DNA of 64,000 nt from the NCBI GenBank assembly GCA_905221605.1, contig CAJNDS010000456.1:72418-136417 (forward strand). The letters are read 5' to 3'. Below the pieces are notes generated by a model, which was given only the letters and a program-made list of their open reading frames with translations, did no database searches and had not been told where the DNA came from. The stretch is from Symbiodinium natans (Eukaryota > Sar > Dinophyceae > Suessiales > Symbiodiniaceae). Every line of letters starts with the position of its first letter. Positions within the stretch are counted from its first letter, which is position 1. The position numbers and the translations under genes are program-made. This document shows positions 1-11,230 of this stretch, piece by piece.

Positions 1-760
1 AGCTGGCACAGCAGCGGTATTCGGGGTGCACAGGGCCTCGCTATGCCTCGCTGGTTGTGCAGGGTGCACGTAGGGTGCAAAGGTGCTTGCGCATGGGTGC
101 ATGGGGTTGCTCGGAAGCTCGCGGGACAAACGGGGGAGGAGGCCGTCATGCAAGCATTCCCGACTCTGGTAAGTGTATCATGAAATTGGCGCAAAGTGTT
201 GGCTCGCTGTAGGTTCTGCGCATCAGGCACTGTTACCATCAGGCCTCTAAGCAAAAGGGCCTTGAGTGTTTGTGTGTGTGTACCATCCGTAGCTCGGATG
301 TTGTTTTATTCTTTCGTTTAAGTTTTTAGGTTGAGCCATCAATCTCCTTCCGCACTCAGTGAAGCTACGCCTGGTTGGCCACCAGTGTGTATCTGCTTGA
401 CGACATTTATGACGACGTAGTTCATTTTTAATGTCCTAATGTTGTGAGTATGGTTGCTTCAGTTTCAACTATTGAAGAAGAATGAACACTTTGACAACTG
501 GCTTCGGCCAGCTCGCCTGAGTGTGTCTCGGCTGTGTGCTGTGTGTCGGGCCCATCTTGAAGCATAGACTATCATAGACTTAGATGCCCAGGATGCAACA
601 AGTTGCTCTGGAGATCAATGTCACGGTGACGATGGCCGCCTTGGACGTATCTGGTTCTGGCCATGCGTGGCCGCAGCTATTCTGGCGGTGCTGGCATGCT
701 GCGCGACCTACATGCACGCGCTCCCTTGTCTTAAGCTAGCCTTATTTGGCCGCTTTGTAG
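1..760. other. No firm gene; possible short membrane-spanning exon at about 590-730
   Basis: No domain is recognisable. Around 590-730 the + strand has one frame open just after an AG|G site that encodes a hydrophobic stretch (W-F-W-P-C-V-A-A-A-I-L-A-V-L-A), which could be a transmembrane exon of the gene that continues at 839, but nothing else supports it. The rest is unremarkable, intron-like DNA with GT-rich patches near 270-285. Confidence 0.3.
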
Positions 761-838
761 CCCTGCAGCAGTCCTGCAGCTGATCCTTGTGCCGTTTTCA
801 TACTGAGGTCTAAGCAGGGAGGCAAAGCTGACCGAAGC

Positions 839-2221
839 GTGTCTGTAGAACTCCCCAGATCTTCTGGCGATGTGGAGAAGCCAGAGGAAGCACCTTTGAT
901 GCAGCAATACGGCCCCGCAATGCTCCCAGCACCGCTGCTGGCAGCTGCAGCTGCAAGCCAACAAGGCAGCAGGGCACAGGGGTCGGCTACACAGGCTTTA
1001 CCTGAAGGAGGCTATGTCTATGCAGAACCATCGCCATACCTGCTTCCTGACGGGGCTGTTCCTGTCACTGTTCCTGAGCCATTCTACGCAAATGCACCGG
1101 GCAGTCCGACTTCCTATGCCAAGACAGGCACGCCTAGAGCTGGAGTTCAAATGGGCATCGCCAGTCCAGCTGACGCAGCCTATGTGCAAACCGGCATGCC
1201 TGCAATGGGAGCTCAAATGGGTGTTGCGGGTCTGCCAGCCAACTATGTGCAAACCGGCATGCCTACAATGGGAGCTCAAATGGGTGTTACAGGTCTGCCA
1301 GCCAATTATGTCCAAACCAACATGCCTACAACGGGAGCTCGAATGGGTGTTGCAGGTCTGCCAGCCAATTACGTGCAAGCCGGCATGCCTACAACAGGAG
1401 CTGCTGCGGGTCTAGCAGCGGCAGCTGCTCCAGTGTCCACCAGCCAGGCAAGCTATGCGCAAACTGGCATGCCCACAGCCGGAGCTCAAATGAGTGTTGC
1501 AGGTCTGCCAGCAAATTATGTGCAAACCGGCATGCCTACAACAGGAGCTCAAGCGGCCATCGCAGGTACGCCAGCCCTCTCCTATTTGCAAACCGGCATT
1601 CCTACAACGGGAGCTCAAGTGACTGCTGCGGGTCTCGCAGCGGCAGCTACTCCAGTGTCCACCAATGCAAGCTATGCGCAAATCGGCATGCCCACAACCG
1701 GAGCTCAAATGGGCATCGCAGGCCCACTGCCAGCAGCATCAGCCACTCCAGCCTCTGCTTATGTGCAAACAGGCATGCCTTCAATGGGAGCTCAACAGGG
1801 TGTTGCGGGTCTTCCAGCTACAGTGGCAGCTACTCCTTTGTCCACCTACGCACAGACTGCAAAGCCAGGCATGCGCGCAGCTTCACCGGCGGCAACAGGT
1901 CAATTCGTGCCAAATGCGCAATCAGTTAGCCCCGGACTGGGAGGAGCGGGAGGAGCGGGAGCAGCGCCCGCAAAGTCACAAGCAGCTTCATCAGCCATGG
2001 ACCTCTTCGATGCACTAGATGTGAATGGAGACGGCGTCTTGGATGCGGCAGAGTTTGCTCAACTCCAAACGTTGGGTGCCAGCCCCTCACGCAGAACGGC
2101 CCCAGCTGTGCCGAGCGAGCCAGTAGCATCCAAGTCTGGGGTTGCGTCCTCAGTTGAAAGTTGGAACTCGGACACTGCAGGATGCGGATGTGCAAGTTCA
2201 CAAGCTCTACAAGTGCCATAA
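839..2221 (+). CDS. EF-hand protein with a 21-residue tandem repeat (3'-terminal exon)
   Basis: The function is unknown; a single canonical EF-hand suggests calcium binding. The frame is open from about 761 to the stop at 2221, and position 839 is only a GTG, so this is probably the last exon of a spliced gene, entered through an AG acceptor near 780-846. About residues 85-345 hold roughly ten copies of a 21-residue unit, Y-V/A-Q-T-G-M-P-T-T-G-A-Q-M-G-V-A-G-L-P-A-N, some lengthened by Ala-rich spacers. The unit is rich in Ala, Gly, Met and Gln, with no charge and no Cys, so an extended or amyloid-like scaffold is possible. Residues 394-405 (nt 2018-2053) form a 12-residue EF loop D-V-N-G-D-G-V-L-D-A-A-E with all the ligand positions, followed by a Ser/Pro-rich tail ending S-S-Q-A-L-Q-V-P. 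I recognise no family for the repeat. Confidence 0.65.
   Translation: MSVELPRSSGDVEKPEEAPLMQQYGPAMLPAPLLAAAAASQQGSRAQGSATQALPEGGYVYAEPSPYLLPDGAVPVTVPEPFYANAPGSPTSYAKTGTPRAGVQMGIASPADAAYVQTGMPAMGAQMGVAGLPANYVQTGMPTMGAQMGVTGLPANYVQTNMPTTGARMGVAGLPANYVQAGMPTTGAAAGLAAAAAPVSTSQASYAQTGMPTAGAQMSVAGLPANYVQTGMPTTGAQAAIAGTPALSYLQTGIPTTGAQVTAAGLAAAATPVSTNASYAQIGMPTTGAQMGIAGPLPAASATPASAYVQTGMPSMGAQQGVAGLPATVAATPLSTYAQTAKPGMRAASPAATGQFVPNAQSVSPGLGGAGGAGAAPAKSQAASSAMDLFDALDVNGDGVLDAAEFAQLQTLGASPSRRTAPAVPSEPVASKSGVASSVESWNSDTAGCGCASSQALQVP
1100..1880 (+). repeat. 63-bp coding tandem repeat (about 10 copies)
   Basis: The DNA repeats in units of about 63 bp matching the protein repeat Y-V-Q-T-G-M-P. The copies between 1180 and 1400 are nearly identical at the DNA level, and the later ones are interrupted by GCAGCGGCAGCT-type insertions coding for Ala. 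This points to recent unequal exchange in the middle of the array. Confidence 0.85.
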
Positions 2222-5158
2222 TGTTGACTTCGCATTAATAAACCCCCCCCTTGATTGATCAATCTCTCTGGCCAGGGCCTCCTTAATTATATTCGCCTAA
2301 ATCCTGGTAGGAAGTACTATTAGTTTTAGTATTCGGTAGTAGTACCAGTACTAGTACTAGTAGTACTAGTAGTACTAGTAGTACTAGTACTACCGTACAA
2401 AAAAATATTCCGGGCTTGATTTTATAATTGTGGGGGGCTATATTATTGTGTTCCGGCAGCTGGATTTTATAATTGTAGCGGGAATTCCTAATGTGAAGTC
2501 AACATTATACATATATATACACACTATATATTCACATTCACATTCACATTCACATTCATATTCATATTCATATTCATATTCATATTCATATTTGGGTTCA
2601 AGGCAGGAAGTCAGCCGCTGCGTGTTTAGGGCTTCTGAGTGCAATGACTTCCCGCGAAACATTTTAAAATAAAGAAAAGGCAGTATGAAAACCTTCCCAT
2701 CCCATATCTCGCGCCGAGATGTACTATTTCACGATACTTATCGAGACAACTACACATCTTCATCTGCTGCGGGTATATCAGGCGCACGTTTCCTTTTGCG
2801 AACCTTCTGCGCTGAAGCATCGGTGCTTTCTACCTTGGCAATGACGAGAAGTCAGGCCTTCGGCCTAACTAAGTACGAAAAGTCGGGCCATGTTCTGGAA
2901 GCCCACTGTTGTGATATTTCCGCGACCGAAGCATTTCGGCGACTGTGTCTTCGTTCAAAAATCTGTGTCCCGATGCTGGGTTCCTTGTCAAGAGAGCTCC
3001 CATCTTGGGTCTTGTGGTGTTATCCAGACCAGGCGTTGACAGGGTCTCAAGGTGTGATGGCTGAACCAGGTGCGGGAGTTGGTACTAAAATACCTGTCCA
3101 GCCGAGGAAACTTAACTGCCCAAGAGTCCGCCCATGAAGAGCACACGTTAAAAACAATATTTTCAGGGTGAGCGAAACGCACGCCGTGCAAAAGAATATT
3201 ATAACGTAGTGCATTCATGAGGTTGTTTCGTTCATGTGTTCACACCCCTATTAATAATGGTACTTTGAAGGGGCCGCATGAGTAATACTACTATAAGGCC
3301 CCTGAACAGACTTTCCTTAGGACCTTGTCCTCCATTGAACTCACCCACGACATGAAATGAGATGAACGGGGAGAAGTACATTATCATATGGACAAAAGAT
3401 GTCTCTTACCCTGTCACTTCTTCAATAATGCTTTGCGTCAAGAAAAAGCCCTTTCCACGCCAATCCGTTATCTTCGTTTGGGGGTTTTCTCGTTTCTGAA
3501 GCTCTATAATTATTTGTATCCTTCAGTTTGGACATCTTTTCATTTATTGTCGTGTCCAACTTTAGGGATGTGGCCTGGAGAAGCTTTCTGTCTTCCAGAT
3601 CCTTGCGAATTAACTTTTGCTAACTCACGTCTTTTATAGAATGCTGCTATATCTTTAGAAAATGCTTTTATTAATTTAGAAATTTCATCACCATACATTA
3701 TTTTCTTCACTTTGTGGTCATTCTATTTATCTTATCTTTTTATTAGTTTCGTATTCTCGCATATTCAATGAATGATTCACTTTATGGTTGTTTTTTCTTT
3801 TTGCATACAGCATTACATTTCTTTCATCTAATGCTTGGTATCTTGCTTCTTTGTATTTTCTTCTTTTCTTGTGTTCACACCTTGTCTGTCCCCTGTAGTT
3901 CTTGGCGCTGTCTCGGATATCCTGGTCGGCTGCATAACTTCCCATGGTGTGCACAGGTGGAGTACTACAAAACTCTATTGCTAGTAAGCAGGCAAAAGAT
4001 CTGCCAGATGATGTGTTTGGATGTGAGTGCCAGGCTCACAGACATGAAAAAGCAAACGCCCATGCCCAAAAACAATACAAAACAGCAAGAAGCCCAAGCA
4101 TACAATTGTTTAAGGACTCGTGGGAAAACTGGAACACCGAAACGAAAAAAATCAGACCAACAAAAACCCATTCCCGAAAAGCAACAAAACCAATACTAAC
4201 AAAGCCAAAAAGCAAAGAAAAGACACTTTTCCGGGACTCTTGATTTGCAAGCTTATTTCCACAGCTTTTGCAGAGTCACGGATATGTTTTGGTAATTTTG
4301 TTTTTTTGGTATTGGATGTTTGGTTTTTTAAGAATTGGTTTTCTGGGTTTTTGGTTTTGTTTTTTTGGGTTGTCGGTGTTCCTGGTCTCCTAAGAGTCCC
4401 GCAAAATTTGTATGTTTGGGTTTTGCCTTTTTGAATATTGTTTTTGCGGATTTAGCATGTCTGGCCTGCTTGCGAAACCCCAAAGCGCAGCGGCTCATGT
4501 TTGTACTCATGTTTATTTATGTATGTTTCTTGTCCATGCGCGTGCTGTGTGGCTTGAGGTCTTCCAAAAGCGCTGAGTCGAAGGACAGCGGTGCGGATTG
4601 CATGTGGCAGTGCCCGCCCCAGCGCAAGCCCGTAGGACAGCAATGATGTAATGAGAATACCTTCTTTACAGCACCATATGGAGAACTCACACAACGCCCC
4701 CTGTCACCGCCAGGCCGCCAAAACAAGGCCCAAATTTGGCTACGGACACTCGGCGTATTGTAGGATTGCAGAGGTTTCGAAGTGAACAGCCTCAAAACTC
4801 TTCAGGCTCAGCCCGAATAGTCCGCTGTGGCTTCTGACTTCGTTTGACCTGCCCAGGCAATGATTCCCTTGATCTTCCAGTACTGTTCACAGCACCTGTG
4901 ATCCATACTAGTGTCAACCACGGCTACTTGACTCAGAGTAGCAAGACGACTTTTGCAAAGATGATGTTGCGCAGAATAGTGAAATAATAGGGTTGAAGAC
5001 TTGGCCAGGGTGCGCAGGTGCACATGTTTCACTGGCAATGACCAGCAAGAACGCGATCGCATGCCCTCAATGAGCAGTGAACACCACTTATCCATTCATG
5101 CGCTGTTCGAAGTCGGATATATGAAGTGCGGGACAGTGGCGATCGCGAGATTTAGGCA
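2222..5158. other. Intergenic; microsatellites and palindromic TAGTAC tract, no supported gene
   Basis: No ORF here shows a domain. At 2320-2397 there is a TAGTAC/ACTAGT palindromic tract. At 2530-2592 lies a (TTCACA)/(TTCATA) microsatellite. Between about 3400 and 4450 the DNA is T-rich on the + strand and low in complexity. The 100-150-codon frames at 2685-3137 and 3768-4199 have biased composition and no recognisable motif, and I treat them as chance. Confidence 0.5.
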
Positions 5159-7015
5159 ATGACAATGAGCATGCATCGGCAAAGGCCGAAAAGCTTCAGC
5201 ATGGTGGAAGGTGCTGGTCGTGTTTGCTGCAAGTATCCAATCCGTTTGGTTCTATGCAAATGGATTTCAAACTATTATGTGGTCATGTTGTTTTATCTAA
5301 ACTACTGGCTGTTCACAAATGAGCTCTCTTCACAACAGCACCCCTTGCAGTCTCTTGCATGCACCTGGCAAAGTCAATTTGCAACTTGGATCAAGGCTGC
5401 CACTGCCTTACATTTTACAGGCACAACCGCACATGGCCCAACCTGCATGGAGGATGAAGAAGCTGAGTCGGAAACCAGCAATCTGGTCTGGGTAAATAGT
5501 TTACTCAGGGCTCTTTGGCCAAATGCGACTGCCGCGCTGGTGACCTTCGCATACAATGACCTTACACCCCGGCTGCAGCAAGGTCTCCCGCTTCCCTTCA
5601 AAAGTGCACACTTTGCAAGGTTCTCACTCGGAGATGGTGTTCCTAGTTTCGGTCCAATTGATGTGATTCGGCGATCTGGCAGTCACATCTGCATCGAGTT
5701 GGAGATGTGTTACTCCAGCGCAGTGGACATTCTATTGGCTGCCGGGTCGCATGGTGTGTCACTGGGGGTGAAGCAGATTCGGTTCCACGGCAGGCTGTGC
5801 ATCGAAATGAAGCCAATTATTGACACTTGGCCAATTGTTGGCTCATTTCTCTTTGCGTTTGCAGGCCAACCACAGCTGGAATTGGAGTTTTCAGGCATTG
5901 CAGATGTGCCTTTGCCCGGCTTGCCTGGCTTGGCAAAGAAGGTTCAAGGAATCGTGGATGGGTCGTTGGCCCATGTCGTGCTTCCGAATTGCAAGTCTGT
6001 GCGCCTCACCAGTGATGAGAGGTTCCTGAGTTTGGCCGCTTGCTCGAGCAAGGAACCGATTGGCGTTCTTGAATTGCAAGTCGCGCGTGGCATCAACTTA
6101 GCAGGTGCAAATTGGCGTGCTGCTGGTATGGGGCCGAACGTGCGAAGTTTCACCTCAAACCCATACTGTATTGTGCAAGTGGGCAACGTCAAGGCACGCA
6201 CAAGCAGTGTGCGGGCAACAACAAATCCTGATTGGAATGATGATCCCTTCTTCTTTCTTGTGTATCACAACGATCAAGAGGTACTGATTGACGTCATGGA
6301 TGACGACGGAGGTTTTTTGCAGCGCAACTTTGTGGGACTTTTAGGGCGCTTGCGGATCACAGTTCGCGAGCTGCTTTCACGCAGGTCCCGGCCAAGACGG
6401 AATGCAACTGCTTGCCCTAGCTCTTGCCGCTTTGCCCTGGATACTTCGCAGGTTAAGCGGGGGTTGCTCCACGTAGATGACCCTGTCAACACTGGAGTGC
6501 CCTCAGAGCTTGATGTGATTGTTGGATGGCTTGAAATGTCTCCCATGTCTCCCAAAGTCAACATTGAACGAATTGGAGCTTCTGAGAGACGACCTGAAGG
6601 CATCATCTTGTTGGAGCTTCATCACGGAACGGGTTTTCCAGAGGAAAGTCTTACGGAAGCGAGTACCAGATTGGTTTGGGCATGCTCTTTGAGCGAGGAT
6701 GGAGAACGTGAACGTGTCGGCTCCAGTTGCCGGAGCTCTGCAGGAAGGCGTTCTGAAGAGCCCAATTTTCACTTGCCCATACCGCAATGCCTGTATTCGG
6801 CCATAGATCAGCTCACAGCTCGAGGTGTCGAACCTGGAGAGGTCGCGGACATTGTTCAGATTGATCGTGTGCAAGTTGAGCAGTACCTGTCGGCGAAGTC
6901 GCGCTTTTTACAAGATGTCTCCGCTCGGCAGCTGGAGACTGGTGAAGACCAGTGTGTTGAGTTGGCATGGCATGAAACCTTGGCGTTACTGGCTTTGGGC
7001 CAAGAGTGTCATTGA
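5159..7015 (+). CDS. SMP-domain and C2-domain protein, extended-synaptotagmin/tricalbin type
   Basis: This is a probable membrane-contact-site lipid-transfer protein. From the ATG at 5159 it runs 618 residues in one frame. Residues 28-52 are hydrophobic and could be the membrane hairpin that anchors E-Syt proteins in the ER. Residues about 107-285 match an SMP domain: V-W-V-N-S-L-L-R-A-L-W-P near its start, then a P-F-K-S segment followed by F-S-L-G-D-G-V-P, and later P-L-P-G-L-P-G-L and a V-V-L-P-N close. Residues about 300-420 are a C2 domain (G-V-L-E-L-Q-V-A-R-G, N-P-Y-C-I-V-Q-V-G, T-N-P-D-W-N-D, D-V-M-D-D-D), with Asp residues at the calcium-binding loops. A second, weaker C2-like start (G-I-I-L-L-E-L-H-H-G) follows near residue 480. 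The first ~90 residues could partly be read-through intron, because an AG site (TTTTACAG) at about 5419 gives an alternative exon start. Confidence in the SMP-C2 call is higher than in the N-terminus. Confidence 0.75.
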   Translation: MTMSMHRQRPKSFSMVEGAGRVCCKYPIRLVLCKWISNYYVVMLFYLNYWLFTNELSSQQHPLQSLACTWQSQFATWIKAATALHFTGTTAHGPTCMEDEEAESETSNLVWVNSLLRALWPNATAALVTFAYNDLTPRLQQGLPLPFKSAHFARFSLGDGVPSFGPIDVIRRSGSHICIELEMCYSSAVDILLAAGSHGVSLGVKQIRFHGRLCIEMKPIIDTWPIVGSFLFAFAGQPQLELEFSGIADVPLPGLPGLAKKVQGIVDGSLAHVVLPNCKSVRLTSDERFLSLAACSSKEPIGVLELQVARGINLAGANWRAAGMGPNVRSFTSNPYCIVQVGNVKARTSSVRATTNPDWNDDPFFFLVYHNDQEVLIDVMDDDGGFLQRNFVGLLGRLRITVRELLSRRSRPRRNATACPSSCRFALDTSQVKRGLLHVDDPVNTGVPSELDVIVGWLEMSPMSPKVNIERIGASERRPEGIILLELHHGTGFPEESLTEASTRLVWACSLSEDGERERVGSSCRSSAGRRSEEPNFHLPIPQCLYSAIDQLTARGVEPGEVADIVQIDRVQVEQYLSAKSRFLQDVSARQLETGEDQCVELAWHETLALLALGQECH

Positions 7016-9749
7016 GTGTCAGCAGTTGTGCCTTTGATGCTGCCTCTTATATCCTCCTTTCCTTTCCTGTGAGGTTCACAGGCCGAAGACGGCTCATGTC
7101 CATCTCCGCCTTGTTGGTGAAATGGACTATGTCCTTGGAAGCTTGGCCTGCATTGTTCTCTGCGGGTGGATGGCTCGGTGCTTTCTGTGTTTTCCGTCTT
7201 TTCACCTCCGCTGGTTAAAGTTTTTGGTTAAATGCTGGCCTGCCACTTGGTCACTTGATGTCAGCAGTGCTGAGGATAAGGCAAGGGCTCCGAAAGTGTC
7301 ATGATATCCTAGGGATGTGAGTTCCCTATAGTTTCCTGCCGAAGATTCGCAGACCTCTGTCTGAAAGTCTGAAATGTCTGATGCGCACAAAGCGGTCCAT
7401 GCTGGCATGTTTGGTGTTTGACAAACCTATGGATGGCGCGTATTCAACCTGAATCTGACCCAAGTAATATCAAGTAATCAGACTTCAGACTCGGGTGCCG
7501 AAACCGTTCGAAGCAAGATGACTCGACGCTCGCGTCTAAGGTGATGCTGGGCCAATCCGAGCTGCTCAGCTGTTTGGCATCCAGACTCCTTTCTTGTATG
7601 GAAAACCTGTTTGAAATCTCAGCGAAGTGTGGATGATTTGTTGTTCGCTTTCGTGTGCCAACGTCTGTTTTGCTTCGCTGGCGATTTGCTCTGGCATTGC
7701 AGCGTCGCCTTTGTTGCCCGCTTTCGTGATCTTTGGTTGCAGCTCTCGATCTCTCCAGTGGAGAGCTATTATTTGAAACGAACACAAAGTCGAGGTGGAT
7801 ACACAAGCATTCACAGTATATAGATGTGGGCATGCATGCAGGCGCTAAGCCCTTAAAACCAAGATGCATCTGAGACAAAGGCTTACCCAGGTGCAGAGGC
7901 GGCTGACATGGGCCAACGCTGGCCAGTTATCAGAAAATTGCGCGGCGATGGGTGTAAGTTTTGCGAGAGTAACTTATCTAAGAAGACCGTTTCGCGACGA
8001 AGGAAAGATGAACTCTCATGACTGGGGATACAGTTTGTAGCTTCTGAGTTCTGGGCGCTCATCTTGAGACCTGCCACACAGTCCGGGCCAAGGGGCAAGA
8101 GGCGGCATCATGCAGCCACCATGGGTTATTCTTGCTCTAGTGCTTATCTTGCATTCCAGGTCGAAGACGTGCTGACCACAGGCACCGCCAGCAGCACAGT
8201 ATACGGTATACGTTGTCATTTTCACTTTTACTTGCTTGTAGGGACGGCCGTGACGAGAGAGGGCGCTCCAAGCAAGCAGTGGCAGGTTCTGGGCACTTGC
8301 GGACGGTTTGCAAGCTTTCTGCGGCATCTGGTAGCCTTGCCAGTGGCCGTGAGCATGCAGGTCACTGGCTTGGTGTGATCGGGGGTAGGAGACACCTCTG
8401 TTGGATACTCTATTGTCCTCAGTTGCTTCTGCACATTCCTTCACATTTCTGCACCATGTTGTGTGTGTGGAAGCGCTTAAGGCAAGCTTTCAGCCTGGAT
8501 GTTTCCAACCTGTACCGCACCGACCACATCCAGGAGTCGCTTCAAATCCGCCTCTTTGCCGAAGATACAGGATTTGTAAAAAGACGCTGAAACGAGAGGA
8601 TTTGCTTATGCTCATGTTTGCTCCATATTCAAATTATATATTTGCTTCATGGTTGTTGATTGGGATGGGAGTGATCCTGCCTTGTCAAGCATGCCTCGCT
8701 GCATTCGCCGCAACAGCAAGTCTTGGGTGCTGTTGTTGGGCCTCGAGCTGCCGCATTGGCACTTTCGGGTCAAATCGAGCCAACATCTCTTAAAGCCGGA
8801 CGTTGATTACTCCACCAGTGGCCAACTATGTAAGAGTATGCAACCGTAAATGCCCGAAGCACCGACCACGTGACGACGTGCACCCACATGATCCGCAGCC
8901 GAGCCACCAAAGTGTCACCTGTCACCTTTAAAAACAATGCGGTTTCACTACTTGGGAGACTTGGGCTGTGCATGCATCCGACCCAGAGGCCAGATTTGTT
9001 CAAGAGTATGGGAAATGAGGGTTTCCTTTAAACTCAGGCAATTTCGAATCTGGGAAAATTCGGGACTCTTTTGGCAGCCTCCGAGGCTCAGCAAAGTCTC
9101 ATTTTTCTTGGAGTGTGACTTCAACAAGAGGAAGGAGAGCCCAGGAGAGCCCAGGAGAGCCCAGGAGAGCCATAGTTTTTAAAGGCCGAAGTCGGGCCGT
9201 AGTGATTGATGGTCAAGATTCTTGCCATCACGACTCGCAGTCGCCGCCAACTGCATTCAAGGGTATCCAAGGGTTGGCAGAAGTACCTGCGTGCACAGTA
9301 GGTGAGCAGCTTGAAAAATCTGTCTGTGCTTTGGTTGAGGTGCGAATGGAAGTCTCGGTACGCTACCAGGCCCTCACGTGGCGTGCTGAATCTGGCTAAC
9401 CCGAAACTTTTGGCGAACTCCTGCAGCTGCGCATTCTCGCGTTGGGCCTAACGTGCGTCTCCATGGTATACACAAAGCTCGGAGAACAACATCCTCCCGA
9501 AGAACAAATTCTAAGGAAAAACACAGCCTGACCTTGCAATCCTCGCGACGACGGTTTCTCCTTGATGCGCTTTGTCTTCATAGCCAATGAGCGAGATGCC
9601 TGCATGTTGTGGGCTGGAGATTGGGAACGTGACATCCATGGAACGCAATAATGGTTGGAATGGCTGCGGAACTCTTCGGGACATTGGCACGCACCGGATC
9701 GTTCGCTGCATTACAAGATAAAAGCGTGATCAGCATAAGCCCGCCTTGA
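7016..9749. other. Intergenic or intronic; no supported gene
   Basis: No frame carries a recognisable domain. A GGAGAGCCCA 10-mer repeats four times at about 9136-9172. A short + frame at about 8455-8590 (V-W-K-R-L-R-Q-A-F-S) has coding-like composition but no identity. Confidence 0.45.
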
Positions 9750-9938
9750 GTGAACGGTTTCGTGCCCGGCATCCTTTGCACAAAGCCGCTGCCGAAGGCT
9801 CCAGCTTGTCAACTCTACGCAGTAGACATACTCGTTGCATGCCCTAAGCAAATGCAAAGAGGTTCGAACAACTTGGTACACGTACGTTTGTCCTTCTTTC
9901 GCTGGCCTGGAGCCGCAGCCTCGATTTGGGGACTTGCC

Positions 9939-11230
9939 ATGGCACCACAGCAGGCAGTGGGCCGAGCAGGTCGTTCGCTTGCACTGGTGTGGGTCTTCCC
10001 CACAGTGGCGCTCGAGACACCTTATCTTTGGAGCCCACCAATCCTTTCAGAGGAGACTTGCAATCGCCTGATATCACTGGCGCACGAGGGGATGAGGCCG
10101 TCATTTTCGAAGGAACGGGCGATGGAAACCCTCCATCTCCAAACCACGAGAGCCTTTGGCTTCAATGCTTTTGACTTTGACGGAAATGGACATCTGGATA
10201 TGTTGGAGGTTTCTGCGGCTGTACGGTCTTTGCTGAACGCGCCGCTTTTTTCCATCCGGGATGCTGCAGCTTGGATTCGAGGTAGCACGGGCAAGCCAAA
10301 TTTGTCACTTGCCTGGCTGGCGGATGAGGATCACCTGGCATTTCTGGCATTCCGCAGCAAAGAGGTATTTTCCCGAATCTTCGAGCAGAATCCTGAGAAG
10401 CTGACGAGGCACTCTTTCCAAACCTCGCTGTCATGGGATGCGGCTGGGTCTCTTGCATCTGAACTGAGCGTCATCGTCGACGACCTGGTGGATAAAAGCT
10501 TATGGAACCGGTTGCAGCTGGCTGAACCCTTGCAGATCATTCGTTATATGAAAACAGGCCACTATGCACCACACTCAGATGCCCGGCCTATAACTACCAT
10601 CAAAGGCATTGTAAGTTTTGCTTAAAGTTAGTGCAATATAGTGCGCAGCTTGGTTGCACCCAACATTCAACGCTTCCATACGCTTCCCTCCAGCGGAGGA
10701 CAGTGGCTGGCCAGGGCATCGCCGGGTGTCATTTTTGGTGTATCTCAAAGCTCCTAGAAGGGGTGGTGAGACATGCCTACTGCAGCTTGGGCTGCAAATG
10801 GCTCATTGCCCAGCTAACATCAAAATATCTTCGACATTCTTCAGCTCATGCTCAGATTTCGTGCCTGCCGAGGCCAGGCGACTGGAATTTCAGCTTGCAT
10901 TTGTGGGGGGCAGGACGGCACGTGAGGCTGCACGTCTATGCGGGTCTCATGGAGTGTGACAAGCCTCCCTGTATCAGGGCGCTACAGCAGAGATTGCGCC
11001 AAGTTGTTTCAGTCTGCCGCTTCGCAGAAATATGTTCGGACGAGCCGTGGCTCGGAGGGGGGGGCTGCCGAATCAAGTGTGCATCTGCGAACGGCAGTGG
11101 CATGCAGTGAAAGGATCTGAAAGACATTCTGGAAGTTCAGGTTGGTGCTCATTGCTTCAATCCCATCCCCGGGCGCATGCTGGCCTGGAGAAACGAATGG
11201 AAGGAGGCCTCTGAAGAACAACAAGACTAA
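9939..11230 (+). CDS. Prolyl 4-hydroxylase-type 2-oxoglutarate/Fe(II) oxygenase with an EF-hand (multi-exon, incomplete)
   Basis: This enzyme family hydroxylates prolyl residues in the secretory pathway using Fe(II), O2 and 2-oxoglutarate. I start at the ATG at 9939, which is followed by a signal-like hydrophobic run (S-L-A-L-V-W-V-F-P-T-V-A-L); the upstream frame begins on GTG. Exon 1 (to 10610, donor GTAAGT) encodes the P4H opening I-L-S-E-E-T-C-N-R-L-I-S-L-A, then an EF-hand loop D-F-D-G-N-G-H-L-D-M-L-E (10173-10208). After that come Q-T-S-L-S-W, E-P-L-Q-I-I-R-Y and the iron-binding H-S-D of the H-x-D motif (10572-10580). Exon 2 starts at 10699 after GGAG in the same phase and gives R-R-V-S-F-L-V-Y-L and R-R-G-G-E-T, a family hallmark. 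A plausible last exon, 11141-11230, follows TTCAG and encodes P-I-P-G-R-M-L-A-W-R-N-E-W before a TAA. The second iron His and the 2-oxoglutarate Lys were not found, so either an exon was missed or the copy is inactive. Confidence 0.65.

Noticed and set aside
11032..11120. Second iron His and 2-oxoglutarate Lys of the P4H in the frames around 11090 (S-S-V-H-L; A-V-K-G-S-E-R)
   Set aside because: The suggestive pieces fall in two different frames with no splice sites between them, and they do not have the family spacing.
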